Shown here: positions 9,501-22,797 of the stretch, piece by piece
Layout of the letters: each line of letters opens with the position of its first letter
Position numbering within the stretch: the first letter of the stretch is position 1
Source: Schistosoma mansoni
Taxonomy: Eukaryota > Platyhelminthes > Trematoda > Strigeidida > Schistosomatidae
NCBI RefSeq assembly: GCF_000237925.1
Contig: NC_031497.1
Coordinates: 22,201,249-22,265,248, forward strand
Length of the DNA: 64,000 bases
Direction of reading: 5' to 3'
The notes under the pieces: generated by a model
What the model saw: the letters and a program-made list of their open reading frames with translations, nothing else
Told to the model about the DNA's origin: nothing
Databases searched by the model: none
Program-made: the position numbers and the translations under genes

Positions 9501-12500
9501 CTAGGCTAGCTACCATCCCATCGAAAAGTATAGATGAGCATTGGTTGCATCTTCACGACTCCATGAAAATGGCGAGTAAAGCCGCTTGCGGCTTCGCGAA
9601 ACGTCCCGCTTACAAGCACTGGGTTTCTTCTGGCTCCTTACAACTGATCGAAGCCCGTCGGTCTACTCCGGGTGACCGTGAGTTTGACCACAAACGAAGG
9701 CTGTTACGTAATGAAATCGGGCAAAGCTTGCGTAAGGACCGAGAAGCCTGGTGGTCGGAGCGTGCTAATGAGATGGAAGCAGCAGCTGCATCTGGTAACT
9801 GCCGGAAGCTCTTCCAACTCATCCGAGCCACTGACAGCAAGAAGTCTGGTGTGAGTGAAACAATCTACGAGGATGATGGGATGCCAATCACTAACATCTC
9901 TCGACGTCTTGGACGATGGGCGGAATTTTTCGAAGGGCAGTTCAACTGGCCTGCTGCTCCGGCAACATCAACCAGTTTGTCCTGCCCCCCATGGCCGGTG
10001 ACGACTGATCCACCAAACGAGGCGGAAGTCCGCAAGGAACTCCAACTCTTGAAGCGCTACAAATCACCTGGCCCAGATGACTTACCTACGGCTCTTTTTA
10101 AAGATGGTGGTGACTTTCTGGTTAAGGAACTGACTGTGTTGTTTGCAAAGGTCTGGGAGCTTGAGAGTGTTCCAACATCATGGAACGTGTCTATAGCTGT
10201 CCCTGTCTTTAAAAAAGGTTCACATAGTTTCTGTAACAACTATCGAGGGATAAGTCTACTTCCGATTGCGTCCAAACTATTGGCTTCTGTCATTCTTCGT
10301 AGGTTGTTTAAAACCCGAGAACGATTGACTCGAGAGGAGCAGGCTGGTTTTCGTTCTGGTCGAGGATGCATTGATCACATCTTCACCCTCCGCCCAATGT
10401 TAGAACACCGTCATACTTATCGCAGGCCAACAATCGTAGTGTTTCTTGATATCAGGGCTGCTTTCGATTCGTTGGACAGGACTGTTCTCTGGGATTGTCT
10501 ATTGAAGAAGGGTGTGCCTGAGAAGTTCATTAACATCTTAAAGGCCCTGTATACGAACACCTCAGGCAGAGTGAGGGCATACAACCACCTTTCTCCCTTG
10601 TTTCATTCGAGCAGTGGGGTTAGGCAGGGTTGCCCGATCTCACCATTCCTCTTCAACTTTGCCATCGATGACATCCTGGAAACAGCTCTGATGGATGTAA
10701 GTAATGGCGGTGTGGATCTGCTGCCTGGAGAACGACTTCTCGACCTCGAGTATGCGGATGATATTGTCTTACTGTGCGATAATGCCCAAGGCATGCAATC
10801 CGCACTTAATCAGTTGGCAATCAGTGTCCGCAGGTACGGCATGTGCTTTGCACCCTCCAAGTGCAAAGTACTCCTACAAGACTGGCAGGATTCTCATTCT
10901 GTACTCACCCTGGATGGTGAGCAGATTGAAGTAGTTGAGAAGTTCGTGTATCTAGGTAGCTATATAAGTGCTGGTGGTGGCGTGAGTGATGAGATTGATG
11001 CACGTATAATGAAAGCCAGAGCGGCTTATGCCAATCTGGGCCATCTTTGGCGCCTTCGTGATGTTAGTCTGGCTGTAAAAGGTCGGATCTACAACGCGTC
11101 GGTGAGAGCAGTTTTGCTCTATGCTTGTGAAACCTGGCCTCTCCGAGTTGAGGATGTTAGACGACTCTCTGTGTTCGATCATCGTTGTCTCCGAAGGATT
11201 GCTGACATCCAGTGGCAACACCATGTTAGTAATGCAGAGGTTCGGCATCGTGTGTTCGGGCGCCGAGACGATAATTCAATTGGTGTCACCATCTTGAAAC
11301 ACCGACTTCGGTGGCTTGGACATGTTTTACGAATGTCATCCCAGAGACTTCCACGTCGTGCATTATTTGCCGACTCTGGGACTGGTTGGAAAAAGCGGAG
11401 AGGAGGTCAGTGTATGACATGGTGTCGTGGCATGAAAGAGAGCTGCAAAGGGCTAGCTTTTGTTGGTCCTTCACGACTCCCTGGCTGGGGTCCGAGAGAT
11501 GGTGCAACACAGTGGCTAGAGACGTTATCAGATATGGCTCAGAATAGAAGCCAGTGGCGATCCTGCTGCAACCTTCTTTTACTTTCTTCATAAAGAGTGG
11601 TTCTAACTTTCTTAACCGAAAGAGTTTTCTGGTCGTACATTTTAGTCCGCCTTATCTTTTCATCCCTTCTCTTCCTACTTCCATTGTTTTGTGTGGCGCA
11701 TATGTATCTGGTGCCCTTTTGTACCAATATATATGTGTTTAAATAAATAAATAAAATACAGAGGTGTGACGGCAGTAAGATGTTCCCTTCAGACAACGAG
11801 CATAACAGCGATGCTGCCTTAGTAAAGGTCGACCCTAAAATGCACACCCCGCCTTATCCTACGGATATCCGTCTCCGTCGGTAAGGTTCCAACAAGTACG
11901 TAGCTAACACCCATAAAAGGGTCGTGTGTGACCGACCTTTCCACGGTGTGGGCAACCGGGAAGTGATAAGTGCCCTCATACCTATAACAGCACTCAAGAT
12001 CACTGTATTTATAATCAATCTCTATCGTCAATTTCTATTATTCCTCTTACATCGACTTTCAACACTAAAATTCCTCTTTCGGCTTCCTCCTCAAGTGTCA
12101 CTATGGCCAACGATTCTAGTCAGCAAAACACTGTCCCATGTCTTTTATTATGAGAAAACTATCTAGGTACAAAACTCACTAACCTCATTTACCTAACCAT
12201 TTTAAAAACTTCTAATTCTTCTTTCTTTATCATTGTAGAACACTTCAATGAGCAACTACAATATTTTGAACGTCAGTTCTGAAATTAATGAGGAAATTTG
12301 TAGCTCAAGTTAAAACTTTTTCAGTACTGAGTATTTTTTGAAGATAGATATTTTAATTAAAAAGCTTCAAATAGAAGTTAACACTGACGTCTAGATAAAT
12401 AATAGAAGTTAAAACGAGGGCAGAACAAGCACAACTAGAATGGATCCCCGTTAACATTCGCCCCCAAATGCCCTGGTACGGCCGAGAGTGGGGAGAGTCT

Positions 12501-15500
12501 GCTCTCCCTCTCGAAATGCTCTCATATGGCCACGCGAATATATAGCTTCTGACAGAGAAGTCCTACTCACTGCCTTCTCGTGGCGGGGGTGTTGTTCACA
12601 AAAGTGAGAGGACGAAAAGCGAATGTCCGGCGCTTTAACCGGGTTGGTGGATGTGGAGGATCCACCTAGGGGAGTTGGAAAACCCTGATTCCAAACCAAT
12701 GGTGCACATGGGCTCCAGTATCCTGGAGGAACGAATGGCGTATGAACCAACTGTTGGTCACCGGCTACCATGGGACTGCATCTCCTTACGATGCTCCACT
12801 GCCTTGTGGACTAGACCTTTAGGTCAAAGGCTCCGCGTGTTGCCCCCTAAGAAAACCACCTGCTTCAGTCTGGGCACCTGGGCAGTATCACAGCCCTCAC
12901 ACAAATCGAATGAGATTTGTGAGGCGCATATTTATCTGGTGCTTCCTTGTACCAATATTTATGTGTTTAAATAAATAAAAATAAATAAATAACATTCGCC
13001 TGTGTGCTGTCCGGCGAACTGTACTGTCCGTAAGAACTCGGAAGGATAGGGACACATGTCGTTGCCTTTTCGTCGTTTCTGCCTACGCTCCCCCTAACTG
13101 CAGCCATGATGAAGTGAAAGATGACTTTTACAGAAAGCTCTCTGAACTTCTTCGAAAAGCTAGGCGCTCAGACATAATACTCGTAGCGGGTGACTTTAAT
13201 GCCCAATTAGGTAGCTTGAACCAAACAGGAAGACATTTAGTTGGGTATTTTAGTATTCCGTCTCAGCGAACGGATAATGGTGATCGTCTGTTGCAACTAT
13301 GCTCAGACAATCGTTTATTTTTAGCAAACACTAACTTTAAACATAAGGAGAGATCGCCTAACATGGCGACCATCTTCACCAAACCAACAATGGACTCAAA
13401 TAGACCATATTGACATCAGTCGTCTTTGGAGAGGCTCAATAGAAGATTGTCGCTCGTACTGGAATACATGTTTAGACTCTGATCACGCTTTAATACGAGC
13501 ACGCATTTGTTTGCGCCTCACTGGACGCAGAAAAACTACATTAAGAAGACCCATTAGAATTAAACTGGAGGACGAAAAGCCAAAAGTAAGTTCCAGGAAC
13601 AACTGAGTTCACATCTAGGCAGTTTTGTAAACGAGGCTGACCCAAATATTGCTTGGAAAGATATACGAACAGCTGTGGAAACAGCAGTTTATTTTATTTA
13701 TTTAAACACATAAATATTGGTACAAAGGGGCACCAGATATACATATGCGCCGCACAAATCTCATTTGATTTGTGTGAGGGCTGTGATACTGCCCAGGTGC
13801 CCAAACTGGAGCAGGTGGTTTTCTTCGGAGGTCACACCCTGAGCCGTTGACCTAAAGATCTGATCCACAAGGCAGTGGAGCAGCGTTAAGAGATGCAGTC
13901 CAATGGTACCCGGCGACCAACATTAAGTTCATACTCCACTTGTCCGCTCAGGATACTGGAGCTCATCTCTATTAAAGTTGTGTTATTCACTCCAACAAAA
14001 ATAAAATTAGTGCTATGATTTGAGTAAGTGTAGTTGCATTCATGAATAAAAAAGGTCTTTCACGTCTTACATCCCAACAGTTACCAATTATATATTAGGT
14101 ACGATAAGCAATTTTTTCTCGATCATACCCAACTACACAACAAGCTAATGAGAGTTGGTTAATTTTGATTTTCACTATTAAGTTCATATAATCTTCCTCA
14201 TGCCCATCTAAATCTTTTAATTGCGAATATTTACCAAATGTATGACGAAGCTTATAAATAATAATACTTTTTTAAAAAAATTTCTGCCATGTATGAACTT
14301 CAAGGGGTCAAATATACTAAAAAAGTTAGTTGGTCGAAAAAAAAACGTTGACCTGAAAATAGCCCAAAATGGAAACGAAACAAATTCTACAGATTTGATG
14401 AACTTAACAGAATCCGGTGAGTTTTTCTTATTAGCTGTTGATATATATAGGGTTGTTATTTACGAAGTAAATTTCCTAATTCAGTTTTTTTTTAAAAATA
14501 AAGATATTAGTAGTAATATTTAAATTTGTTTGAGTTTTTTAGTGTCTCAGATTGATAATATCAGCATAAAACTTTTCATTTTATTATGAGGATGATTTCA
14601 ATTGTGAATGAAAATCTGTTAAAAAATTGTCCTAATTTAAAAGCAATGTAAAGTTATATCCTTCCTCGTCTAAACTGTTTAGCAGTCTTTAACATGATCA
14701 AATTCTAGGTTCGATTTGTTCGTATCTGATATTTCTTAATTGCATAACACTAGTTTATACCATTTATTAATGGACATTGTCCAAAAATTGATATACTCTC
14801 TGTAACTGATAGGTGGACTATTTCATTTCAATGCGGTTTTTAGAGTTTTCAATCTCCTTAACACAATATAATAAGTTTTTAATTAGGTCAATCTACTTGG
14901 TATTTGAATCAGATTGTGTTCGTTCATATACTGAGTTAAAATTGATGTTCAAGCTCATACAGAAAATAAATGATATTCTTCTTGTTGAATAAATATTCGT
15001 TTATGCAGTCTTCGTTTTAGACTGTCCAGTTGTTGCAGAACTTTTAGGTTTATCATTGTTGTTTTTCTACAAAGTGTACTTTATCGTGAAGTAATTGTCA
15101 TCTCATTAGATTTGTGGGATGTCTGTGATACTGTCCGGGTGCCCAGACGGAAGTTGGTGGTTTTCTTAGGGGGCCACACCCAGAGCCTTCGACCTAAATG
15201 TCTGACCCACGAGGCAGTGGAGCATCGTGAGGAGATACAGTCCCATATGCACCATGGGTTTGGAATCAAGGTTTCCTAACTTCCTTACGCTGATTCACTG
15301 TGTCCACCAGCCCCGTTAAAGCGTCGGACATTCTCTTCTCGTCCTCTCAATTTTGTGGACAACACCCCCGCCACGAGAAGGCAGTAAGTAAGAGTTCCCT
15401 GGAAGAGGCTATATACACGTGGCCATGTGAGAGCATTTCGAGAGAGAGACTGGGCTCTCCCCACTCAACCGTGTCAGGGCATGTAGGGGCCCGCAAATCA

Positions 15501-18444
15501 TCAGACCCAGATGACTCACCGCCGGCTATTTTTAACGATGGTGGTGACTTTCTGGTTAAGGAACTGATAACGTTGTTTACAAAGGTCTGGGAGCTTGAGA
15601 GTGTTCCAACATCATGGAACGTGTCTATAGCTGTCCCTGTCTTTAAAAAAGGTTCACATAGTTTCTGTAACAACTATCGAGGGATAAGTCTACTTCCGAT
15701 TGCGTCCAAACTATTGGCTTCTGTCATTCTTCGTAGGTTGTTTAAAACCCGAGAACGATTGACTCGCGAGGAGCAGGCTGGTTTTCGTTCTGGTCGAGGA
15801 TGCATTGATCATATCTTCACCCTCCGCCAAATGTTAGAACACCGTCATACTTATCGCAAGCCAACAATCGTAGTGTTTCTTGATATCAGGGCTGCCTTCG
15901 ATTCGTTGGACAGGACTGTTCTCTGGGATTGTTTATTGAAGAAGGGTGTGTCTGAGTTTATTAACATCCTAAAAGCAAACACCTCAGGCAGGGTTAGGGC
16001 ATACAACCACCGAATTTGGTGGATTGGACATGTTCTACGAATGTCGTCCTAGAGAATTCCATGTCTTGCATTATTTGCCGAATTCGGGACTGGTTAGAAA
16101 AAGCGGAGAGGTGGTCAGTGTATGATACAGTGTCGTGGTATGAAAGAGAGCTGTACACGATTTGGGTCTGTCGGTCCTTTACGACTCCCTGATTGGAGTC
16201 CGAGAGGTGGTGCAACACAGTAGCTAGAGACGTTATCAAACATGACTCAGAGTAGGTCAGTGGCGATCCTGCTGTAACTTTTCATTTTTTTCATAAAAGT
16301 GAACGTAACTTCTTTAACTGAAAGAATTCTTTCTGGTTGTACCTTTTTCTTATACACATTCTTTTTCTCTTCCCAATCTCATTGTTGTTGTGTGGCGCAT
16401 ATATATCCAGTGTTACCTTGTACCATTATTTATGTGTCCAAATGAATAAATAAATTATCGTACAATTATGTATCAACTTATTATTTACTTGACAGTTCCA
16501 TATGAAATCACTTAAAAGATCCTTATGGATTGGTAGGTTTCAATATTTTATACGTTTGCAAATAGCTAGTTGAATTTAGGAAACGAATATTAATATTTGT
16601 GGTAACATTGTCAAGTGTATCGAGATCTACCAAAAATGATGATAATAATTACCATTATCTGTTAAGCAACATGAATAAGCTAGCCTATAATAAGTCTTTG
16701 ATTTTTCCACTGAAGAAGATGTATTTGTAAAGGTCAATTTTTGAGTTTTGCTTTATTTTTAGTAAGGTTTTAGAGAAGTGAGAACTGTTATTTTCGTTTA
16801 CATTGCTTGTATTCTTTTTAGGCGCTCAAATTAGATGGCTTGATTTTCATCGACTTGTTGGACAAGGAATTTTGCATACAAAGTTATGGTCAGTTGATAC
16901 CAAAAATGGTTATTTGGGTAGCGCAAATATGGATTGGAGATCATTAACACAAGTTAGTATACTGTTCTTTAATTTTCGTTTATGCCACTGATAATGAGTT
17001 GACCAAAAACACTGATATTAAACGGATATCTACTGAAGTTTATAGAACTATGTGAAAGTCTGTTAATGTCAAAGCCTCATTCTAATGTTGTTTTTAATGG
17101 AAGGGTTCACATCACTTCCATAGAGGTGTATCAAACAGAATAATTTTGAAACAGACTGAACAAACTATATAAAACATTATCACAATTGATTGATCACTGG
17201 GTGGTGATCAATCTCATGCGTGTCAAGTCCTTAGTGCTGATCGAATGCTATCGATCAAGTTGCAATGTGGCCACCAGTCTAGGTGGCTCGACACTGCGTG
17301 CACTATATATATTAAGGTAACATGGAGGTTGGAAGTGGTCAGATCGAATACCAAGAACCCAGTTTTCTTGCTACTAGGGTCTTGTCTATTCGACGCTTAT
17401 AAATTAATTAAAACAAATGAAGATTAAAAATAAAGAATATCGGACGTTCATTATTTTGTTCAGATTTTTAATGTTAATAATAATAAGTTGGAAATAAAGA
17501 TTCATTTAATTGAAAAAATCCAAATGATATTTGTACCTAACATGAAATTAATTTAGGTATTTACTAATTCGTGTACATTCATTTGTGAATATAATTAAAT
17601 CTCGCAAAGTATCTGTTATATCCCGAAGAGAATTATGAATGGTAACTTTTGAGAACTATTTATGGACCACTATGATACGCATATTTCCTATTGTATAATT
17701 GTTAAGTAACTAAACTATTCATATTCGTGTTCCTTTCATTATAAGCTTTGGCTTTGACTCATAGACTATTACTATACGATTTACCATTCGTGAGTTATAC
17801 CCAGTCTATTAATTACTNNNNNNNNNNNNNNNNNNNNNNNNNNNNNNNNNNNNNNNNNNNNNNNNNNNNNNNNNNNNNNNNNNNNNNNNNNNNNNNNNNN
17901 NNNNNNNNNNNNNNNNNNNNNNNNNNNNNNNNNNNNNNNNNNNNNNNNNNNNNNNNNNNNNNNNNNNNNNNNNNNNNNNNNNNNNNNNNNNNNNNNNNNN
18001 NNNNNNNNNNNNNNNNNATCTTGAGGGACCTGATACTCCCTGGCGGATTCTATCCCGTGTCACTCAGCTTCACAGTCAGAGACGTTACCACTGAGCTATT
18101 CGGGCCGCGACCGACCTCCTGTAGGACTGAGATCTAATCACAATTGATTGATCACTGAGTGGTGATCAATCTCATACGTGTCAAGTCCTTAGTGCTGATC
18201 ATCAGCATCAGTCCCCTCAAGATTACAGGTACACCTTGCTGACGAGTGCCAAGTAGCACGAAACCCGGGTCCAGGGTTTCCTGTTGACCACCTCCAACCA
18301 CCATGTTACCTTAATATATAAAACATTGTACTGTTAAAGTTATCGTCATTAAAAAGACAGCGCATAATTCCACAATGTCTTAAATATTCTTGTATCCTAG
18401 CGAAGACAAGAGTACGGATAACTTCCGCGACCTATTAATGGACG

Positions 18445-18479
<35 letters not shown>

Positions 18480-21400
18480 CTATTGAGTAATTAGATCGTG
18501 TATATCTATATTCATCTTATTATAAGTTTCATTTTGACCTATGGATTATTGGCATACTAATTACTGTTCCTAAATTATATTCAGTTTATTGATTACTGTT
18601 TCCCACGTTCACAGCCACATTTGGCTTGATCTTGTACAAATATTATTTTCTATTTTGCGGTGTGATGTGGTCTGCCTGTGTCTAGTATATAAACCGAGCA
18701 TGCTTGAAATAAATGATTCACATAGCAGAAACTAATTGTTGTTCTGGACTCAATTGGAAAGGCTAGGCGGACAAGGGACCAATAAGGATGCTAGACTACT
18801 CATACTGGTCGAACGTCATTGATTTGTCATAGTGTTAAGATCGGAAAAGTCGTATTTCGATTGGTGAATAAATCACATGATAAAGGCCGGACATAAAATC
18901 ATAACGAATTGGCATACGGCCCTCTCTTAATTCATAACAAATATCACATGAACGATGCATCATATCCCACTGAATTCACCAGTTCACATATGTTCGAAAG
19001 CACAAACATAAAAACCAGTGGTCAAATAATATAATCACGGGCGGTGCATCATGTACCTAAATGCTTTCAGACTACGTAAACTGGTCTAATGTAAAATGTT
19101 AAAAACCATGTTCGTCAGTAGTAAAACACAATTGAAACAGGTCGTAGAACGAATACTGAAAACAGAATTTAGAGCTTTATGTAAAAAATTGTTCAAGGTG
19201 TATTCGTAAGTTTCTGTTACTCATATGTTTTCGATATCGAACCAAACGATTGGCTCGTGCCAACGAATTTTCTAAAAATAAATCTGCTTGTTGTCAATTG
19301 TGTTTTTTGTTTTATAAAGGTTAAAGAGTTAGGCGTTCTTATATATAACTGTCCCAAAATAATGGACGACTTGGAAAAAATATGGAGAGTTTATTGGTCA
19401 CTTGGCAATCCAAATGGTTTCGTTCCTAAAAATTGGCCTGAAGAATTGCAAACTAAGTATAACAGAAGTAATCCACTTATTACGAACATTAATGGTATCC
19501 AATCGCGTGTATACTTTTCAGTAAGTAGTCGTTGAAATGAATGAATGTATTGATTAGTATTTTTTTAAACATTACAGTAAGCAGCTGATTGTAGAAGGTT
19601 TACTTGAATGAAGATATTGATGCACAAGTAAATAAATTAACTTTTAACTGAGATCATTCAAAGGTATCGTAATTTGATTTAGTTTGTGCAATAATATTCT
19701 CTTCGTATATGAATAATACTGAGTAGTGACCACTTTTCCTATTAATGCTTCCCAAAAGATTTCACAGATAGCATCAAAATGAAAGTTATGTCTAACAAAA
19801 CTGGGGTAATATACTAAATTGTCATCATATTAGGCCGACATCCATTGAATCATCAAGGATAACTGTTTAATAAGTAAACACTTTTAAACCTCTTAATATA
19901 AGTAATAGGGTGTATTCTTGATAATAATAGTAATATCAGATTTTTCTTATGAAATGTTTTTATTTAATAATTCATAAGTGTTTGTTTATCTAAACTATTA
20001 TAGTTGAAATTAAAATAATACTGTATTTTACTCATCTTGAATTAGATTCGAATCAAAGTTCATTACTGTTTAATACAAAAACATTATACTGACTACCAGG
20101 AAATCGAATAATTTTTATTAAAATAGTAAATAAAGGCGGAAAAATACCCACAAAGTTTGTATTTTTATTAATAAGAAATCACTAAGTTTGTGTTATGTCA
20201 GATGTTCCATACTGTAAATAAATAAATAAATTTCAAGGCAAACATTTATCAACAACAAAAGCCTTAAAGATAGTTTACGAATTAGATATTCCTAAAAAAA
20301 GCCCCCAAATGCCCTGGTACGGCCGAGAGTGGGAAGAGTTCGCTCTCCCTCTCTAAATGCTCTCATATGGCCACGCGTATATAGCCTCTGCCAGGGAAGT
20401 CCTACTCATTGCCTTCTCATGGCGGGGTTGTTGTTTATAAAACTGACAGGACGAAAAGCCAATGTCCGGTGCTTGAAGCGGGTTAGTGGACACGGCGAGT
20501 CCACCTAGGGGAGTTGGAAAACCCTGATTACAAACCAATGGTGCATATGGGCTCCAGTATCCTGAGGGAACAAATGGCGTATGAATCAATCGTTGGTCAC
20601 TGGCTACCATGGGACTGCATCTCCTCACGATGCCCCAGTTCCTTGTAGATCAGATCTTTAGGTCGAAGGCTTTGGGTGTGCCCCCCTTAGAAAACCACTT
20701 GTTTCGGTTTGGGCACCTGGGTAGTATTACAGCCCTCACACAAATCAAATGAGATTTGTGCTGCGCATATGTATATCTGGTGTCCCTTTGTACTAATATT
20801 TATGTGTTTAAATAGAATAAAATAAAATAAATTAGATTAAACAGGTTGTTTTGTTAGCTAATGATTGTTCCTAAAGTATTAGATCATGTACCAGAATTAT
20901 CTAGCTTAATCTATGGATTGTAAATATGTTTAAATTATGGCAATACTCGATAGATTTTACTGGAATTAAGGAGTATATATTTACCCATTCTTTTATCAAT
21001 GACACTAAAGATTATAGTGATTCAAAGTAAGTTTAAGCACGAGTTATAAATCTTGTAATGAATTCTCCTTGCAGTACATGTTTAAGTCAAAATAAATGTA
21101 TTATATCAAAAAAAAAGAATAATCAATTTGATCTCATATAGTGTCACCAGTTACTGTTATAAACTCCATAGAATTTAATTAATACTTAATAAATTTTCTT
21201 TGCTTTAAAAAAATCAGAGTTCTCCTTCTTTGTTCAACCCACCTGGACGAAATGATGACATAGATGCTCTACTTTCCGTTATAAATTCTGCGGAAAAATT
21301 TATTTATATAGCTGTTATGAATTTCGTGCCTCAAGTCATAAGTTATAATACAAATATACCTTCACGGTAAGTTCATTCAGTGTATATCCTGATAAATTTT

Positions 21401-22737
21401 GATTGAACAACTAGACAGTTTGATTAACTTTCTGGATTATTTATTTTTTTTAAACACATAAACATTGGTACAAGGGGCTTTGAATACATATGACCCACAC
21501 AATAACAGTGAAGTTATGAAGAGATAGAAAATGTTAAGTGTGTATAATAAAACAAAGAACAAAAACAAGCAGAAATTAGTGTATGGAAGTGAGATAATGA
21601 AAATAATAATAACAACAATGGGAGAAATAGTTCAGGTAGCTAAAATACAACCAGACAGAATTCTTTCAGTTAAAGAAGTTACGTTCACCTTTATGAAAAA
21701 AGGGAAATAAAGTTACAGCAGGATCGCCACTGACCTACTCTGAGTCATGTTTGATCACATCTCTAGCCACTGTTGTACCATCTCTCAAACTCCAATCAGG
21801 GAGTCGTAAAGGACCGACGGACCCAAATCGTGTACAGCTTTCTTTCATACCACGACACTGTATCATACACTGATCACCTCTCCTCTTTACCCAACCAGTC
21901 CCGAATTCGGCAAATAATGCACGACGTGGAAGTCTCTAGGACGACATTCGTAGAACATGTCCAATCCACCAAATTCTGTATTCCAAGATGGTGACACCAT
22001 TTAAATTATTGTCACTGCCTGAACATACGATGCCGAACCTCTGCATTACTAACGTGGTGTTGCTACTGGATGTCAGCAATCCTTCGGAGATAACGATGAT
22101 CAGACACAGAGAGTCTTGTAACATCCTCAACTCGGAGAGGTCAGGTTTCACAAGCATAGAGCGAAATTGCTCTCACCGAAGCGTTGTAGATCCGACCTTT
22201 TACAGCCAGACTAACATCACGAAGGCGCCAAAGATGGCCCAGATTGGCATAAGCCGCTCTGGCTTTCATTATACGTGCATCAATCTCATCACTCACGCCA
22301 CCACCAGCACTTATATAGCTACCTAGATACACGGACTTCTCGACTACTTCAATCTACTCACTACACAGGGTGAGTACAGGATTGGAATCCTGCCAGTTTT
22401 GCAAATGTACTTTTGCACTTCGAAGGTGGAAAGTACAGACCGTACCTGCGGACACTAATTGCTAATAGCTATATTTTACTGTTTACATTTTTAAACTTGT
22501 ATTTATTACATGTATATGACTGGAGATTAAAGTTAGATCTATTTTTATACGTTGATAGTAGTAGTATAAAAATAGCCAAGAGACTATACATTTTAGACCA
22601 TTTTGTACCAATTTGTTTCTGTATTACATTCAAACTTCAGCACTTTCAACGAAGTCTATGGTAACAAAATATCACCTCAATAATCATTTTGGCTCACTGA
22701 AAAATGTATATTCAAGTTTCAGGAGAAATGGCTTACC

Positions 22738-22797
<60 letters not shown>

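Larger units (their letters stand above)
7691..11757 (+). mobile_element. SR2-like RTE retrotransposon (family 1), nearly complete
   Basis: A ~0.85 kb 5' UTR (start estimated from GTTGCTGCTACCTTGACG) is followed by one 1016-codon ORF (8543-11593) and a ~165 bp 3' UTR that ends in an AAAT/AAATA tandem tail. The organisation (single endonuclease+RT ORF, no poly(A), simple-repeat 3' end) is that of the RTE clade. It sits in intron 1 of the PLD-like gene, in the sense orientation. Fragments at 15541-15960 differ from it by only a few percent, so the family was active recently. I found no clean target-site duplication for this copy. Confidence 0.85.

Noticed and set aside
12651-13066. Open frames in copies of the short element, repeated at 60776 and 8068
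   Set aside because: The same frame recurs only because the element is repeated. It has stops in other copies and lies in UTR-derived sequence.
15300-16052. 250-codon open frame as a gene
   Set aside because: It joins antisense 5' UTR of one element to sense RT of another, and the RT is internally deleted.
17748-18137. Open frames spanning the first N gap
   Set aside because: Most of the translation is unknown sequence, and the flanks are LTR and SINE.
18018-18140. A functional tRNA gene on the minus strand
   Set aside because: The A box is good, but there is no paired acceptor stem and the sequence runs into SINE body.
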